Shown here in pieces: positions 16,327 through 25,210 of a DNA stretch of 40,082 bases. Each line of letters starts with the position of its first letter. Within the stretch, counting starts at the first letter, position 1. This stretch comes from an uncultured Clostridia bacterium (GTDB taxonomy: Bacteria; Bacillota; Clostridia; UBA1381), in contig CANRJY010000018.1 of NCBI GenBank assembly GCA_947631085.1, positions 1-40,082 of the forward strand, given 5' to 3'. Both the position numbers and the translations under genes were made by a program. The notes under the pieces were generated by a model, which did not search any database, had not been told where the DNA came from, and saw only the letters and a list, made by a program, of their open reading frames with translations.

Positions 16327-17628
16327 TTACATTATCTGATGAATCGTTAAATATCCCGTGAGGTATATTCCCATAAGCACCGCGCTTGACGCTATGACAA
16401 TATCAGTGACGTGTTTATTCCTGTCGGTAAGCGACGCGACAAGCCAAAACGCGGGAAACATACAGCTCATATATCGGGATACACTAAGCGGCCACGACGC
16501 CGCCGCGTTAAACAGAAAATACGCGAGCATAAACACTGTGTACATACTTCTCAGCCGCCGCGCGCCGAACAGACACGCTATCGATGCGAGGATTATGCTG
16601 ACAAGCCCGGGTAAAAACAAACTCGCTCTCAGCGTTATGTCGTCGCTCGAATTGAATCCGCGTTCGGCAAGCATTTTTACCGTCTTTCCGAAATATTGCA
16701 GATTCATGTTCCAGTGCTCGCTTTGGTATTTCATAAATACAAACGGGTCGCCCTCCACGCGGTAATTTATATAAAGATATATCAGTGTGCCTATGGGGGT
16801 CAAAGCGACCGGAAGAAGTCTGACAAACCTCTTGCCCAATTCCTTCCATTGTTTTTTGCGCATGAGCATCAGCGGTTTTTCTGTCTGAGCCCATTCGATC
16901 GCGGCGGGGAATACCATGAACACGCCGAATGAACGCGTCAGCGACGCCAATATGCCTAAAATTCCCGCCAGGAACCATTTATGCTGCCGAATTGCAAGAA
17001 ATGTCGCGATGATTAAAAGGAAAAAGGTGCTCTCCGTCATCACGCCCCCGAAAAAGAAAGAGAACGGGGATACCGACAGCAGGATCACGCTTGTTTTCGC
17101 TATGGATTTGCCGTAATCCATAGATACAAGCTTATACATAAGAACACAGCCGCCGCCGAAGCAGAGCATAGACGTCAAAATTGAAGAAATAACATAATTT
17201 CTCACTATTAAAGCGAGTATTCTTGCCATTAACGGATAAAGCGGAAAGAACACAAGGAACAAATGCTGTCCGTCCTCTATGTGCTTGGCGTACCCGTCCC
17301 TGGCGATTTCGATGTAATGCGGGCCGTCCCATAAGTTCCATCTTCCGCAGTAATCCATAAAGCTTAAGGCTTGATCGTCTCTGAATATTCCGACCGCAAG
17401 CCAGCCTATAACAAAGATAAAAATTCTGAAAAGCAGAGCCGCAATAAAAATATATACACATTCCTTTGCCGTTGTTTTTTCTTCAAGCGGGCTTGCCGCC
17501 TTATCCGCGGTAATAAAAGAGAAAACGCGGTTATCCGGCAGCGATACTCCCGCCTCGCCGAGAAACCGAACCAGAAAGATCGCTGATCCGGCAAAGAAAA
17601 TAATAGAAACCAATATACTCAAAATCAT
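16327..17628 (-). CDS. PIG-V-like membrane mannosyltransferase
   Basis: The 433 residues hold about ten hydrophobic helices. An early loop WNLWDGPHYIEIARDGY (near residue 95) carries the Asp and His pattern of the PIG-V/Mannosyl_trans2 family, followed by FFPLYPLMARILALIV and LLSVSPFSFFFGGVMTESTFFLL. In bacteria such proteins are thought to transfer mannose or a related sugar from a lipid-linked donor outside the membrane. The neighbouring GT2 enzyme, which resembles makers of polyprenyl-phosphate sugars, could supply that donor. I choose ATG ending at 17628, because GAGGAG lies eight bases upstream. A GTG at 17637 has no spacing from the ribosome site and would overlap the GT2 stop codon. 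Confidence 0.8.
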   Translation of the reverse strand: MILSILVSIIFFAGSAIFLVRFLGEAGVSLPDNRVFSFITADKAASPLEEKTTAKECVYIFIAALLFRIFIFVIGWLAVGIFRDDQALSFMDYCGRWNLWDGPHYIEIARDGYAKHIEDGQHLFLVFFPLYPLMARILALIVRNYVISSILTSMLCFGGGCVLMYKLVSMDYGKSIAKTSVILLSVSPFSFFFGGVMTESTFFLLIIATFLAIRQHKWFLAGILGILASLTRSFGVFMVFPAAIEWAQTEKPLMLMRKKQWKELGKRFVRLLPVALTPIGTLIYLYINYRVEGDPFVFMKYQSEHWNMNLQYFGKTVKMLAERGFNSSDDITLRASLFLPGLVSIILASIACLFGARRLRSMYTVFMLAYFLFNAAASWPLSVSRYMSCMFPAFWLVASLTDRNKHVTDIVIASSAVLMGIYLTGYLTIHQIM

Positions 17629-17633
17629 ATTTT

Positions 17634-18581
17634 TCACTCCTCGGTATTGCTTTCCTTTATTATATAAATCGGTCTGTTCTTTGCTTCAAGGTATGTCTTT
17701 GACAGATATTGACCCAAAATTCCTATACAGAACAGCTGCACGCCCGATACGAGAAATATTATGCACACAAGCGACGGATATCCCGCGACAGGGTCGCCTA
17801 AAATAAGCGTTTTTACTATTATTATCAAAATCATTACAAACGCGACTATACAAAACAGCAGCCCCGTAAACGACGAGAGCGCAAGCGGCGCCGTTGAGAA
17901 CGCCATAATGCCGTCGAGAGAATACAGCAGCAGCTTCCAAAACGACCACTTTGTTTCTCCCGCGACGCGCTCGGTGTTTTCATATTCGAGCCACTTCGTT
18001 TTAAAGCCTACCCAGCCGAAAATACCCTTTGAAAAACGGTTATATTCCGTCATGGACAAAATCGCGTTTACCATTTGACGCGACATAAGGCGGAAATCGC
18101 GAGCACCGTCCACCACTTCCGTTTTTGAAATCTTGTTTATCAGCCTATAAAAGCATCTCGCGAAAAATGAGCGTATCGGAGGCTCGCCCTTGCGCGTTGT
18201 CCTTCGTGAAGCGGCGCAGTCGAAGCCCTCCTTTGTGACGGCTTCATACATTTCCTCCAAAAGCGCCGGCGGATCCTGCAGATCCGCGTCCATCATGGCT
18301 GTAAAATCGCCGCGCGAAGCCTGAAGTCCCGCGTAAATAGCCGATTCCTTGCCGAAATTACGCGAAAACGAAATATATTTTACGCGCGTATCCTTTTGGG
18401 CATAATCTTTCAAAATCTCGAGGGTTTTGTCCTTTGAGCCGTCATTTACGAATAAATACTCAAACTCGACTCCGTATTCCCCGCTCATCTTGTCGGATTC
18501 GGCTGTTATAGCGTCGTAAAAATACGGCAGCGACGCTTCCTCGTTATAGCACGGCACTATAATGCTTATCAAATGTCCCAT
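17634..18581 (-). CDS. GT2 glycosyltransferase, polyprenyl-phosphate sugar synthase type (GtrB/DPM1-like)
   Basis: The enzyme probably transfers a sugar from a nucleotide donor to undecaprenyl phosphate at the inner face of the membrane. The GT-A domain (1-220) begins ISIIVPCYNEEASLPYF. It has the donor-binding FVNDGSKDKTLEIL and the metal and catalytic region MMDADLQDPPALLEEMY (near residue 95-111). RRTTRKGEPPIRSFFARCFYRLINK follows, as in GtrB proteins. Two C-terminal helices (about 230-255 and 265-290) anchor it. The 315 residues are typical. Together with the PIG-V-like protein it makes a two-step lipid-linked sugar pathway; the sugar cannot be told from sequence. It lies 12 bases after ychF. 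Confidence 0.88.
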   Translation of the reverse strand: MGHLISIIVPCYNEEASLPYFYDAITAESDKMSGEYGVEFEYLFVNDGSKDKTLEILKDYAQKDTRVKYISFSRNFGKESAIYAGLQASRGDFTAMMDADLQDPPALLEEMYEAVTKEGFDCAASRRTTRKGEPPIRSFFARCFYRLINKISKTEVVDGARDFRLMSRQMVNAILSMTEYNRFSKGIFGWVGFKTKWLEYENTERVAGETKWSFWKLLLYSLDGIMAFSTAPLALSSFTGLLFCIVAFVMILIIIVKTLILGDPVAGYPSLVCIIFLVSGVQLFCIGILGQYLSKTYLEAKNRPIYIIKESNTEE

Positions 18582-18593
18582 AATGTCACCCCG

Positions 18594-19688
18594 TTACACG
18601 TTAAATCTGAACAGCACAACGTCGCCGTCCTGCATTACATATTCCTTGCCCTCGCTGCGGACAAGTCCTTTTTCCCTCGCCGCCGCCATCGAGCCGCAAG
18701 CAGTTAAGTCGTTATAGTGTACCACCTCGGCGCGGATAAAGCCGCGCTCGAAATCGCTGTGTATCTTGCCCGCCGCCTGCGGCGCTTTCGTGCCGCGCGT
18801 TATCGTCCACGCGCGCACCTCCGGCTCGCCCGCGGTCAGGTAGCTTATCAAGCCCAAAAGCGTGTAGCTCGCCTTTATCAGGCGGTCAAGTCCCGATTCG
18901 CTCATGCCGAGCTCCTCCAAAAACATCGCCTTTTCCTCGCCGTCAAGCTGCGCTATTTCCTCCTCTATTTTCGCGCTTACCGGCATTACCTCGGAATTTT
19001 CCTTCTCAGCGAGCTCTTTGACCGCCCGCACATATTTGTTGTTTTCTATGCCGTTCGCGAAATCGTCCTCCGCGACGTTCGCCGCGTAAATCACGGGTTT
19101 CATGGAAATAAGCGATATTTCCTTCATGATCGCCGCTTCCTCCTCGTCGTATTCGAGGCTTCTCGCGGGCTTGCCGTCCTCCAGCGCCGCTTTTACGCGC
19201 TCTAACATTTCAAGCTCCTTCGCAAGCGACTTATCGCCCTTCATAGCCTTTTTTGTGCGGTCTATGCGGCGCTCGATTATTTCCAGATCCGAGAAAATCA
19301 GCTCGAGCGAAATCGTTTCTATATCTCTGAGCGGATCTATGCTGCCGTCGACGTGCGTTATGTTCTCGTCCTCGAAGCAGCGCACCACATGGACTATCGC
19401 GTCAACCTCGCGTATGTGCGACAAAAACTTGTTGCCCAAGCCCTCGCCCTTCGACGCGCCCTTTACGAGTCCCGCAATATCCACAAACTCTATATACGCG
19501 TGCGTTACCTTCTTTGGATTATACATCTCGGCGAGCTTGTCCAAGCGCTCGTCGGGAACGTCCACTATGCCGACATTCGGCTCTATTGTACAGAACGGGT
19601 AATTCGCGCTTTCCGCCCCCGCCTGCGTTATGGCGTTAAACAATGTTGATTTGCCGACATTCGGCAATCCTACTATTCCCAATTTCAT
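18594..19688 (-). CDS. ychF: YchF/Obg-like P-loop ATPase
   Basis: This is a conserved ribosome-associated NTPase of the OLA1/YchF family, which prefers ATP to GTP. The 364 residues are full length. GLPNVGKST (P-loop, residues 6-14), FCTIEPNVGIVDVPDERLDKL, VDIAGLVKGASKGEGLGN (G3) and YAANVAEDD near residue 203 are present; the last is the NxxE form that replaces NKxD and explains the ATP preference. A coiled-coil segment lies between about 135 and 170, and the C-terminal TGS-like domain ends AREKGLVRSEGKEYVMQDGD (before the final strand). It is first in the minus-strand run down to 13855 and has its own promoter. Confidence 0.95.
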   Translation of the reverse strand: MKLGIVGLPNVGKSTLFNAITQAGAESANYPFCTIEPNVGIVDVPDERLDKLAEMYNPKKVTHAYIEFVDIAGLVKGASKGEGLGNKFLSHIREVDAIVHVVRCFEDENITHVDGSIDPLRDIETISLELIFSDLEIIERRIDRTKKAMKGDKSLAKELEMLERVKAALEDGKPARSLEYDEEEAAIMKEISLISMKPVIYAANVAEDDFANGIENNKYVRAVKELAEKENSEVMPVSAKIEEEIAQLDGEEKAMFLEELGMSESGLDRLIKASYTLLGLISYLTAGEPEVRAWTITRGTKAPQAAGKIHSDFERGFIRAEVVHYNDLTACGSMAAAREKGLVRSEGKEYVMQDGDVVLFRFNV

Positions 19689-19800
19689 CTGATTTTCATT
19701 ATCTCCTTTGTTTTCCGAACGCGTCAGAAAATCGCTCGGATTATCTTTTACGGATCGGGCGATTTTGCGGCGCGTTGATTTGTTAAAAAATTATGAATTT

Positions 19801-19829
19801 ATTATATAACATTTAAAAGATTTATGCAA
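19801..19829 (-). promoter_or_regulatory. Promoter of ychF
   Basis: On the minus strand, TTGCAT (19824-19829), 17 bases, then TATAAT (19801-19806). The leader to the ychF ATG is about 105 bases. No riboswitch-like fold was recognised in it. Confidence 0.7.
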
Positions 19830-19905
19830 GGGGCTTTATTATTTTTTTTAAATATGTTATACTGTCATTAAAGAAAATTTTTTGACGTATGAAAGGATGG
19901 TCGAA

Positions 19906-20592
19906 ATGAATAATAAAATTCTTGCCGTGGACGACGACAGACATATCGCAGAGCTTGTAAAGCTGTATCTCGAAAAGGACGGCTTCAGCGTCATAACCGC
20001 GCACGACGGCAAAACCGCGCTTGATTTGTTCAAGGCCGAATCGCCCTCGTTGGTGATTCTCGATATTATGATGCCGGGTATGGACGGCTGGCAGGTGTGC
20101 CGCGAAATAAGGCGTATCAGCACTATCCCCATCATTATGCTCACGGCAAAGGGCGAGACGTTCGACAAGGTGCTCGGGCTCGAGCTGGGTGCTGACGATT
20201 ACATGGTAAAGCCGTTCGAAACGAAGGAGCTCATAGCGCGCGTCAAGGCAGTGCTCAGGCGCAGCGAGACTAAGGACGTCACAGCCGACAAGGAGCTTGT
20301 GTTCCCGAATCTTACCATAAATCTCTCAAACTACGAGCTGAAGCTCGACGGCAAGCTTGTGGATCTCCCGCCGAAGGAGCTGGAGCTTCTGTATTTTCTC
20401 GCGTCTAACCCGAACAGGGTCTTTACGCGCGAGCAGCTTTTAGAGGAGGTTTGGGGCTTTGATTATTTCGGCGATTCGAGAACCGTAGACGTACATATAA
20501 AGCGTCTCAGAGAAAAGCTGGAGGGTCACGACGACAGCTGGCAGCTCAAAACCGTTTGGGGCGTGGGATATAAATTCGAAATTCATCAATAA
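19906..20592 (+). CDS. OmpR/PhoB-family response regulator
   Basis: This is the DNA-binding partner of the kinase that follows. The receiver domain (1-118) has acidic residues in ILAVDDDRHI, the phospho-acceptor Asp53 in LVILDIMMPGMDG, and IIMLTAKGE with the conserved Thr and Lys. The winged-helix domain (130-228) includes LPPKELELLYFLASNPNRVF, SRTVDVHIKRLREKL and VWGVGYKFE. I start at ATG 19906, preceded by GAAAGGATGG; an upstream TTG at 19882 has no ribosome site. The kinase starts 21 bases after the stop codon. The genes it controls are unknown; a weak TATACT -10 lies upstream near 19859. Confidence 0.93.
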   Translation: MNNKILAVDDDRHIAELVKLYLEKDGFSVITAHDGKTALDLFKAESPSLVILDIMMPGMDGWQVCREIRRISTIPIIMLTAKGETFDKVLGLELGADDYMVKPFETKELIARVKAVLRRSETKDVTADKELVFPNLTINLSNYELKLDGKLVDLPPKELELLYFLASNPNRVFTREQLLEEVWGFDYFGDSRTVDVHIKRLREKLEGHDDSWQLKTVWGVGYKFEIHQ

Positions 20593-20613
20593 TTTTTCTG
20601 AGGGGAAAACGCG

Positions 20614-22032
20614 ATGTTTAAAAGTATATTCGGCAGACTGTTTTGGACCAATGTAATGATCCTGATGCTTGTGTTTGTCTCCGTTTCCGTTTCCGTCAGC
20701 ATATTTGTCGGGCATTACACCCTTAACAAGCAGGTGGAAAAGGTGGAAGCGGTCAGCGATCAGATTGAATATTGGACGGGCGCGATGCAAATCGAAAACA
20801 GCGACACTCTTTCGCGGTTCGCGTACAAGCGAACGCTTTCGTCGTGGGCGGATTTCGTCAAGGCGGATATCATTATTTTCAACAAGGACGGTCATCTTTC
20901 CGCGTCCACATGCGGCGTGCGCACTGTGCCGACCGAGTTTTTCGACGAGGTCATCTCCGGCAAGCAGTTCGTTAAAAAAACAAATTTCGGCGGGGAGTAC
21001 GAAAATCGCGTGCTCTCTGTCGGCATGCCCGTAAAATATCACGATTCGATAGTGGGAGCCATGTTTTTCAATATGCAGTTTCCCGCGATAAATTACACGG
21101 CGCTTGAGCTTATTCTCCTGTTCCTGATTTCTTCGGCGTTTTCCATACTGGTTGCGTTTGTTCTCGTTTATATCGAATCCAAGCGCATTTCCCGCCCGAT
21201 AGGAATGATAAACCGCGCCGCGCGCGATATCGCCGCCGGAAATTACTCTCAGCGCGTCGCCGTTAACAGCAAGGACGAGATAGGACAGCTCGCGTCAAGC
21301 TTCAACTTCATGGCTGACTCGATAGAGCATATAGAAGAGCGCAGCCAGCGCTTCGTGAGCGATATATCGCACGAGCTGCGCACTCCCATGACGAGCATAT
21401 CCGGATTTGTCCAGGGCATGCTTGACGGCACTATCCCCGAGGATAAGCGCGACTATTATTTAAATATAGTTCTTGACGAGTCAAAACGCCTCACGAAGCT
21501 CACAAACGATATGCTTGAAATGTCGAAGCTTTCCTCGAGCACATACAAGCTCGACATATCGGAATTTGACCTGAACGAGCTTATACGGCTGTGCATAATA
21601 GAGCTGGAGAGCAAAATCACGGAAAAAAATCTCGATTTGAAAATAGATTTTGAAAAGGACGAGCTTAAAGTCCTCGCCGATAAGGACTGTATTCACCGCG
21701 TTATAATAAATCTGCTCGACAACGCGGTAAAATTCAGCTACCCGAATACAACCATAGATATACGCGCTCATATCGCGGACGGAAAGGCAGCCGTGAGTAT
21801 CGGCAATTTCGGCGACGGAATAAGCGGAGCGGATCTGAGCAACGTATTTACGCGCTTTTACAAAACAGATAAATCCCGCACCTCGGAAAAGAGCGGCGCG
21901 GGACTCGGATTGTCGTTTGTTAAAAATATTCTTTCGCTTCATAAGCAGTCCGTATGGGTCGAAAGCGTTGACGCCAAAGAAGGCTCGGACGTAAAATACA
22001 CAAAATTCACGTTTACGCTGGAGCTTGCTTAA
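20614..22032 (+). CDS. Membrane sensor histidine kinase with HAMP domain
   Basis: The kinase senses an outside signal and phosphorylates the regulator encoded upstream. There are two membrane helices (about 12-33 and 163-187) around an extracytoplasmic domain of about 130 residues with a PAS-like pattern (IIIFNKDGHLSAST). A HAMP linker spans 188-240. The phospho-acceptor is His253 in FVSDISHELRTPMTS. The ATP-binding domain has the N box INLLDNAVKF and G boxes FGDGISGADLSNVF and GAGLGLSFV. The 472 residues are complete. It ends four bases from the convergent folE stop codon, with no terminator between them. Confidence 0.93.
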   Translation: MFKSIFGRLFWTNVMILMLVFVSVSVSVSIFVGHYTLNKQVEKVEAVSDQIEYWTGAMQIENSDTLSRFAYKRTLSSWADFVKADIIIFNKDGHLSASTCGVRTVPTEFFDEVISGKQFVKKTNFGGEYENRVLSVGMPVKYHDSIVGAMFFNMQFPAINYTALELILLFLISSAFSILVAFVLVYIESKRISRPIGMINRAARDIAAGNYSQRVAVNSKDEIGQLASSFNFMADSIEHIEERSQRFVSDISHELRTPMTSISGFVQGMLDGTIPEDKRDYYLNIVLDESKRLTKLTNDMLEMSKLSSSTYKLDISEFDLNELIRLCIIELESKITEKNLDLKIDFEKDELKVLADKDCIHRVIINLLDNAVKFSYPNTTIDIRAHIADGKAAVSIGNFGDGISGADLSNVFTRFYKTDKSRTSEKSGAGLGLSFVKNILSLHKQSVWVESVDAKEGSDVKYTKFTFTLELA

Positions 22033-22036
22033 GCGG

Positions 22037-22615
22037 CTATTTCAGCAGGTTGTATACTTCGTTTCGGAGCTCGTAATCTGTATCGAACAGACCTCTTATC
22101 GCGCTTGTGCGTGTTTTCGCCGAGCGCGATTTTATTCCGCGCGCCGTCATGCAGCTGTGCTCGCCCTCTATTACCACTATCACGTCCTCCGTGCCGCAGA
22201 CCTTCTGCATGATATACGCTATATCCGCGCAGAGCTTTTCCTGCAGCTGCAGCCGCTTCGACGCCATGTCGCATATGCGCGCGATTTTTGAAAGTCCTAT
22301 CACCTTGCCGTTCGGGATATATCCGACGTGGCACTTCATGTTGTACATCAGCGCCAGATGATGCTCGCAATAGCTGAAAACCTCGATATCCTTCACAAGC
22401 ACGAGGTCGTTCGAATGTACGTCCTCGAAGCATTTGTTGAACATTTCGGCTATTTCGTCGTTCGTGTAGCGCATTCCCTCGAAAACCTCGTCGTACATAC
22501 GCGCGACTCTGTCGGGAGTTTCGATAAGTCCCGCGCGGTTCGGGTCGTCGCCTATCGCTTCTATCAGCATTTTTACCGCCGTCTTTATTTTTTCGCGGTC
22601 AAATTCCTTTTTCAT
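22037..22615 (-). CDS. folE: GTP cyclohydrolase I
   Basis: The enzyme converts GTP to 7,8-dihydroneopterin triphosphate, the entry point of both folate and queuosine synthesis. The 192 residues carry ETPDRVARMYDEVFEG, the zinc and active-site residues in SYCEHHLALMYNMKCHVGYI and HSCMTARGI, and the C-terminal KTRTSAIRGLF. I start at the ATG ending at 22615, which has AGAGGTG seven bases upstream; a GTG nine bases earlier would have no spacing. It begins one base after the queE stop codon. The setting in a queE-queD-queC-queF run says it feeds preQ0 synthesis, though it may also serve folate. Confidence 0.95.
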   Translation of the reverse strand: MKKEFDREKIKTAVKMLIEAIGDDPNRAGLIETPDRVARMYDEVFEGMRYTNDEIAEMFNKCFEDVHSNDLVLVKDIEVFSYCEHHLALMYNMKCHVGYIPNGKVIGLSKIARICDMASKRLQLQEKLCADIAYIMQKVCGTEDVIVVIEGEHSCMTARGIKSRSAKTRTSAIRGLFDTDYELRNEVYNLLK

Positions 22616-22616
22616 T

Positions 22617-23306
22617 TCACACACCTCTTTCGTTCGGGTCCCAAACTATTTTATGGAGCTGTACCTGAAAGCGCGCGTCCTTTAAAAGCGGCTCGGTCAG
22701 GATTATATTTACCAGCTTTTGAGCGTCAAATTTTCCGTAAACAGCGCCGACAAAAATATGCGGCATTTTTTGCATTTTTTCATAAAGCGGCGTGATACGC
22801 TCCGTCACCGATATCATTTCACGCACGTCCTCGTCCGAGCCGACTACGAATTTTATCACGTCTCGCGGACGAAGGCTTTCAAAATTGCGCCAAATCATTT
22901 TATCGCAAGCTCCGCTTGACGGGAGCTTGTAGTCTATCGTAAAAAACAGCTTTTCCGAGCTCGGGACGCGTTTTAAAAAATCAACGATATCGACAGCGCC
23001 GTTCGTTTCGATATTGACTTCAACACCATTTTCGATAAGCCGCGTGACAAGCTCCGCCGCCTCGGGGGAGATAAGCGGTTCGCCGCCGGTGAGCGTGACG
23101 CGGCGGTAATTCGGATTTACTTTTTTCACGACCTCGTCAACGGTCATTTCCTCATACACGCACGGTTCGTCCTCGCCGAAAAGCGCGTACGCCGTGTCGC
23201 AGTACGAGCAGCGCAGATTACAGCCCGCGAGCCTTATAAACGTCGCCGGCTGTCCCGTGCGTATGCCCTCGCCGTCTATGCTGTCAAAAATTTCTACTAT
23301 TTTCAT
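22617..23306 (-). CDS. queE: 7-carboxy-7-deazaguanine synthase (radical SAM)
   Basis: The enzyme rearranges 6-carboxytetrahydropterin to 7-carboxy-7-deazaguanine using SAM and a 4Fe-4S cluster. The cluster motif is CX3CX2C (Cys29, Cys33, Cys36 in AGCNLRCSYCDTAYA). IDGEGIRTGQPATFIRL precedes it, and VTLTGGEPLI is the SAM-binding Gly-Gly-Glu motif. IETNGAVDI and TIDYKLPSSG follow. The 229 residues match the family. It follows queD after a gap of about 110 bases, the longest inside the que run, and precedes folE by one base. Confidence 0.95.
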   Translation of the reverse strand: MKIVEIFDSIDGEGIRTGQPATFIRLAGCNLRCSYCDTAYALFGEDEPCVYEEMTVDEVVKKVNPNYRRVTLTGGEPLISPEAAELVTRLIENGVEVNIETNGAVDIVDFLKRVPSSEKLFFTIDYKLPSSGACDKMIWRNFESLRPRDVIKFVVGSDEDVREMISVTERITPLYEKMQKMPHIFVGAVYGKFDAQKLVNIILTEPLLKDARFQVQLHKIVWDPNERGV

Positions 23307-23418
23307 TAAAAAATTACCTCATTTTAAAGCTTGAAGAAAATCGTTCAGATTGCCGTTTTGCAGTGAAGGTGCTGTACTATTGTACCGCCCTGAGCGAAAA
23401 ACGGTGAGATGGGCGATT

Positions 23419-23757
23419 TTATTCGAGCGCAATATAGCTCGCGGTGTTGTCCGCGCTCTCCTGTACATCTACGCGATAACAGTAAGGCGAGAGCTCATCG
23501 CATATGTATTTCGCGAGATTTTCCGCGGTCGGGTTAAAATCCACAACGTCGTTTATGACCTTATGGTCGAATTTATCCCGAATTTTTTTCTTTATATGCG
23601 AAAAATCCATGATCATTCCGTTGGCGTTGAGCTTTTCGCTTCTGAGATACACGTCGATGATCCAGTTATGACCGTGCAAATTCGCGCATTTCGACGCATA
23701 ATCGAGCTTCAAATAATGCGCCGCCGATATTTCAAGCCGTTTTTTTACTTCGTACAT
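23419..23757 (-). CDS. queD: 6-carboxy-5,6,7,8-tetrahydropterin synthase
   Basis: The enzyme turns dihydroneopterin triphosphate into 6-carboxytetrahydropterin, the QueE substrate. The 112 residues hold the zinc ligands His14, His28 and His30 (SAAHYLKL and NLHGHNW) and the catalytic Cys24 in SKCANLHGHNW. MDFSHIKK and FDHKVIND with NPTAENLA are also present. The CxxxHGH form is the QueD-I pattern rather than that of eukaryotic pyruvoyl tetrahydropterin synthase. The gene follows the HAD phosphatase after nine bases. GAGGT precedes the ATG. Confidence 0.95.
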   Translation of the reverse strand: MYEVKKRLEISAAHYLKLDYASKCANLHGHNWIIDVYLRSEKLNANGMIMDFSHIKKKIRDKFDHKVINDVVDFNPTAENLAKYICDELSPYCYRVDVQESADNTASYIALE

Positions 23758-23766
23758 TTTCGTACC

Positions 23767-24555
23767 TCACTTTATATTATTTATGATCCACGCGATAGCG
23801 TCCTCGTCGCAGTGAGGAGCGATAACATCCGCCGCGGCTTTTACCTCGTCTCCGGCGTTTTCGACGGCGCAGCTCACACCCGCCGCGCGGAGCAGGTCTA
23901 TATCGTTCTGATAGTCGCCCGCCGCGATCGTTTTGCTCCTGTCAATTCCGCACATTTCGGCGATTATTCCGAGCGCTTTGCCCTTTGACGCGCCGTCGGG
24001 GATTATATCGAAAAACTCGTCGCCGCTGCGCGCGGAGCTGCCGCTGTCGTAGATTCGGTAAATCGGTATATATTCGGTCAGCACATCCTTTGTGCCGAGC
24101 ATCAGCATTTTCGTCCACGGCAGCGACCACGCCTCGTCGGTCATATCGCTCACCTTGCCTTTGACGCGCTTTTTAAGACGCTCGGTCAGGTGGCATTTCG
24201 AGTAAACGTACACGTCGTCATGACTGCAAATCTCGAAGCCGAGAAACGGATATTTTTCGTGCATAATTTTGACCGCGCCCTTGCGCCCGTCGGAAATATG
24301 CCATTCGCGCAGGACGGAGTTTGTGTTAAAATCGTAAATAATCGCGCCGTTTTGCAAAATCGCGGGCGCGTTTACCGGAAGATTTTCTATTTTATCCCGC
24401 GCGATTTCCGCTCCGCGTCCCGTCGCGACGGTGAAAAGACCGCCGTTTTCGGTAAAATATTCGATCGCGCGGCGGTTTCCTTCCGAAACAGTGCCGTGCC
24501 TGTCCATGAGCGTGTTGTCCATGTCCGTAACGAGCAGATATCCGTCAAATTTCAT
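23767..24555 (-). CDS. Cof-type HAD-superfamily hydrolase
   Basis: The protein is a probable sugar-phosphate or nucleotide phosphatase. The 262 residues begin [18 protein letters not shown], with both catalytic Asp residues of motif I. VATGRG is motif II, and KGKALGI with [16 protein letters not shown] supply the motif III Lys and motif IV Asp residues. The cap domain between them is the C2 type of Cof proteins. It overlaps the end of queC by 11 bases and precedes queD by nine, so it is firmly inside the que operon. A role in removing phosphates from a pterin intermediate is possible but is only inferred from position. Confidence 0.85.
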   Translation of the reverse strand: MKFDGYLLVTDMDNTLMDRHGTVSEGNRRAIEYFTENGGLFTVATGRGAEIARDKIENLPVNAPAILQNGAIIYDFNTNSVLREWHISDGRKGAVKIMHEKYPFLGFEICSHDDVYVYSKCHLTERLKKRVKGKVSDMTDEAWSLPWTKMLMLGTKDVLTEYIPIYRIYDSGSSARSGDEFFDIIPDGASKGKALGIIAEMCGIDRSKTIAAGDYQNDIDLLRAAGVSCAVENAGDEVKAAADVIAPHCDEDAIAWIINNIK

Positions 24556-25210
24556 CGTTTTTGCCTTTCAAAAATTCCTCGTAGCCGCGTCTGCGGAGCG
24601 TACACGCGGGACAATGACCGCACCCCTCGCCCTTTACGCCGTTATAGCAGGTGAGCGTTTTGTTGTACACAATATCGAGCACGCCCAAATCGTCCGCCAT
24701 TTTCCACGTCGCCGCCTTGTCGATCCACATGAGCGGAGTATGTATTACAAAATTATAGTCCATCGCGAGATTTAGCGTGACGTTCAGCGATTTCACAAAA
24801 ATATCGCGGCAGTCGGGATAGCCTGAAAAATCCGTCTCGCACACGCCTGTTACGATTTCCGTCGCGCCGTGAGTTTTCGCGTAAATCGCGGCGTAGCTTA
24901 AAAACAGCAGATTGCGTCCCTCGACGAAGGTATTGGGCGGCGCGCCCTCGGGCTTTGTTTCCTCGACGGGTATATCCTCGCGCGTCAATGAATTTGCGCT
25001 GAGCTGATTTATGATCGGCGTGGGAATAATTTCATATGTAATACCCGCGTCCGCGCATATTTCCGCCGCGCACTCGAGCTCAAGCTTGTGCCGCTGACCA
25101 TAGTCGAAGCCCACAGCCGACACGTTTTCCTTGCCGAATTTCTTTATCGCCCAAAACAGACACGTCGTACTGTCCTGTCCGCCCGATAAAACAACGATTG
25201 CTTTTTTCAT
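24545..25210 (-). CDS. queC: 7-cyano-7-deazaguanine (preQ0) synthase
   Basis: The enzyme makes preQ0 from 7-carboxy-7-deazaguanine, ATP and ammonia. The PP-loop SGGQDSTT lies at residues 9-16, [16 protein letters not shown] near 97-112, and four zinc Cys residues (188, 197, 200, 203) sit in [17 protein letters not shown]. The 221 residues are complete. Its ATG overlaps the TGA of the DNA methylase gene (ATGA), and its ribosome site GGGAGAG lies inside the end of that coding sequence. It therefore depends on translation or transcription through the restriction-modification pair. Confidence 0.95.
   Translation of the reverse strand: MKKAIVVLSGGQDSTTCLFWAIKKFGKENVSAVGFDYGQRHKLELECAAEICADAGITYEIIPTPIINQLSANSLTREDIPVEETKPEGAPPNTFVEGRNLLFLSYAAIYAKTHGATEIVTGVCETDFSGYPDCRDIFVKSLNVTLNLAMDYNFVIHTPLMWIDKAATWKMADDLGVLDIVYNKTLTCYNGVKGEGCGHCPACTLRRRGYEEFLKGKNDEI

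Noticed and set aside
23307-23418. A small gene or structured RNA between queD and queE
   Set aside because: Only a short GTAC hairpin is visible and no reading frame with a ribosome site was found. I see nothing I can name.
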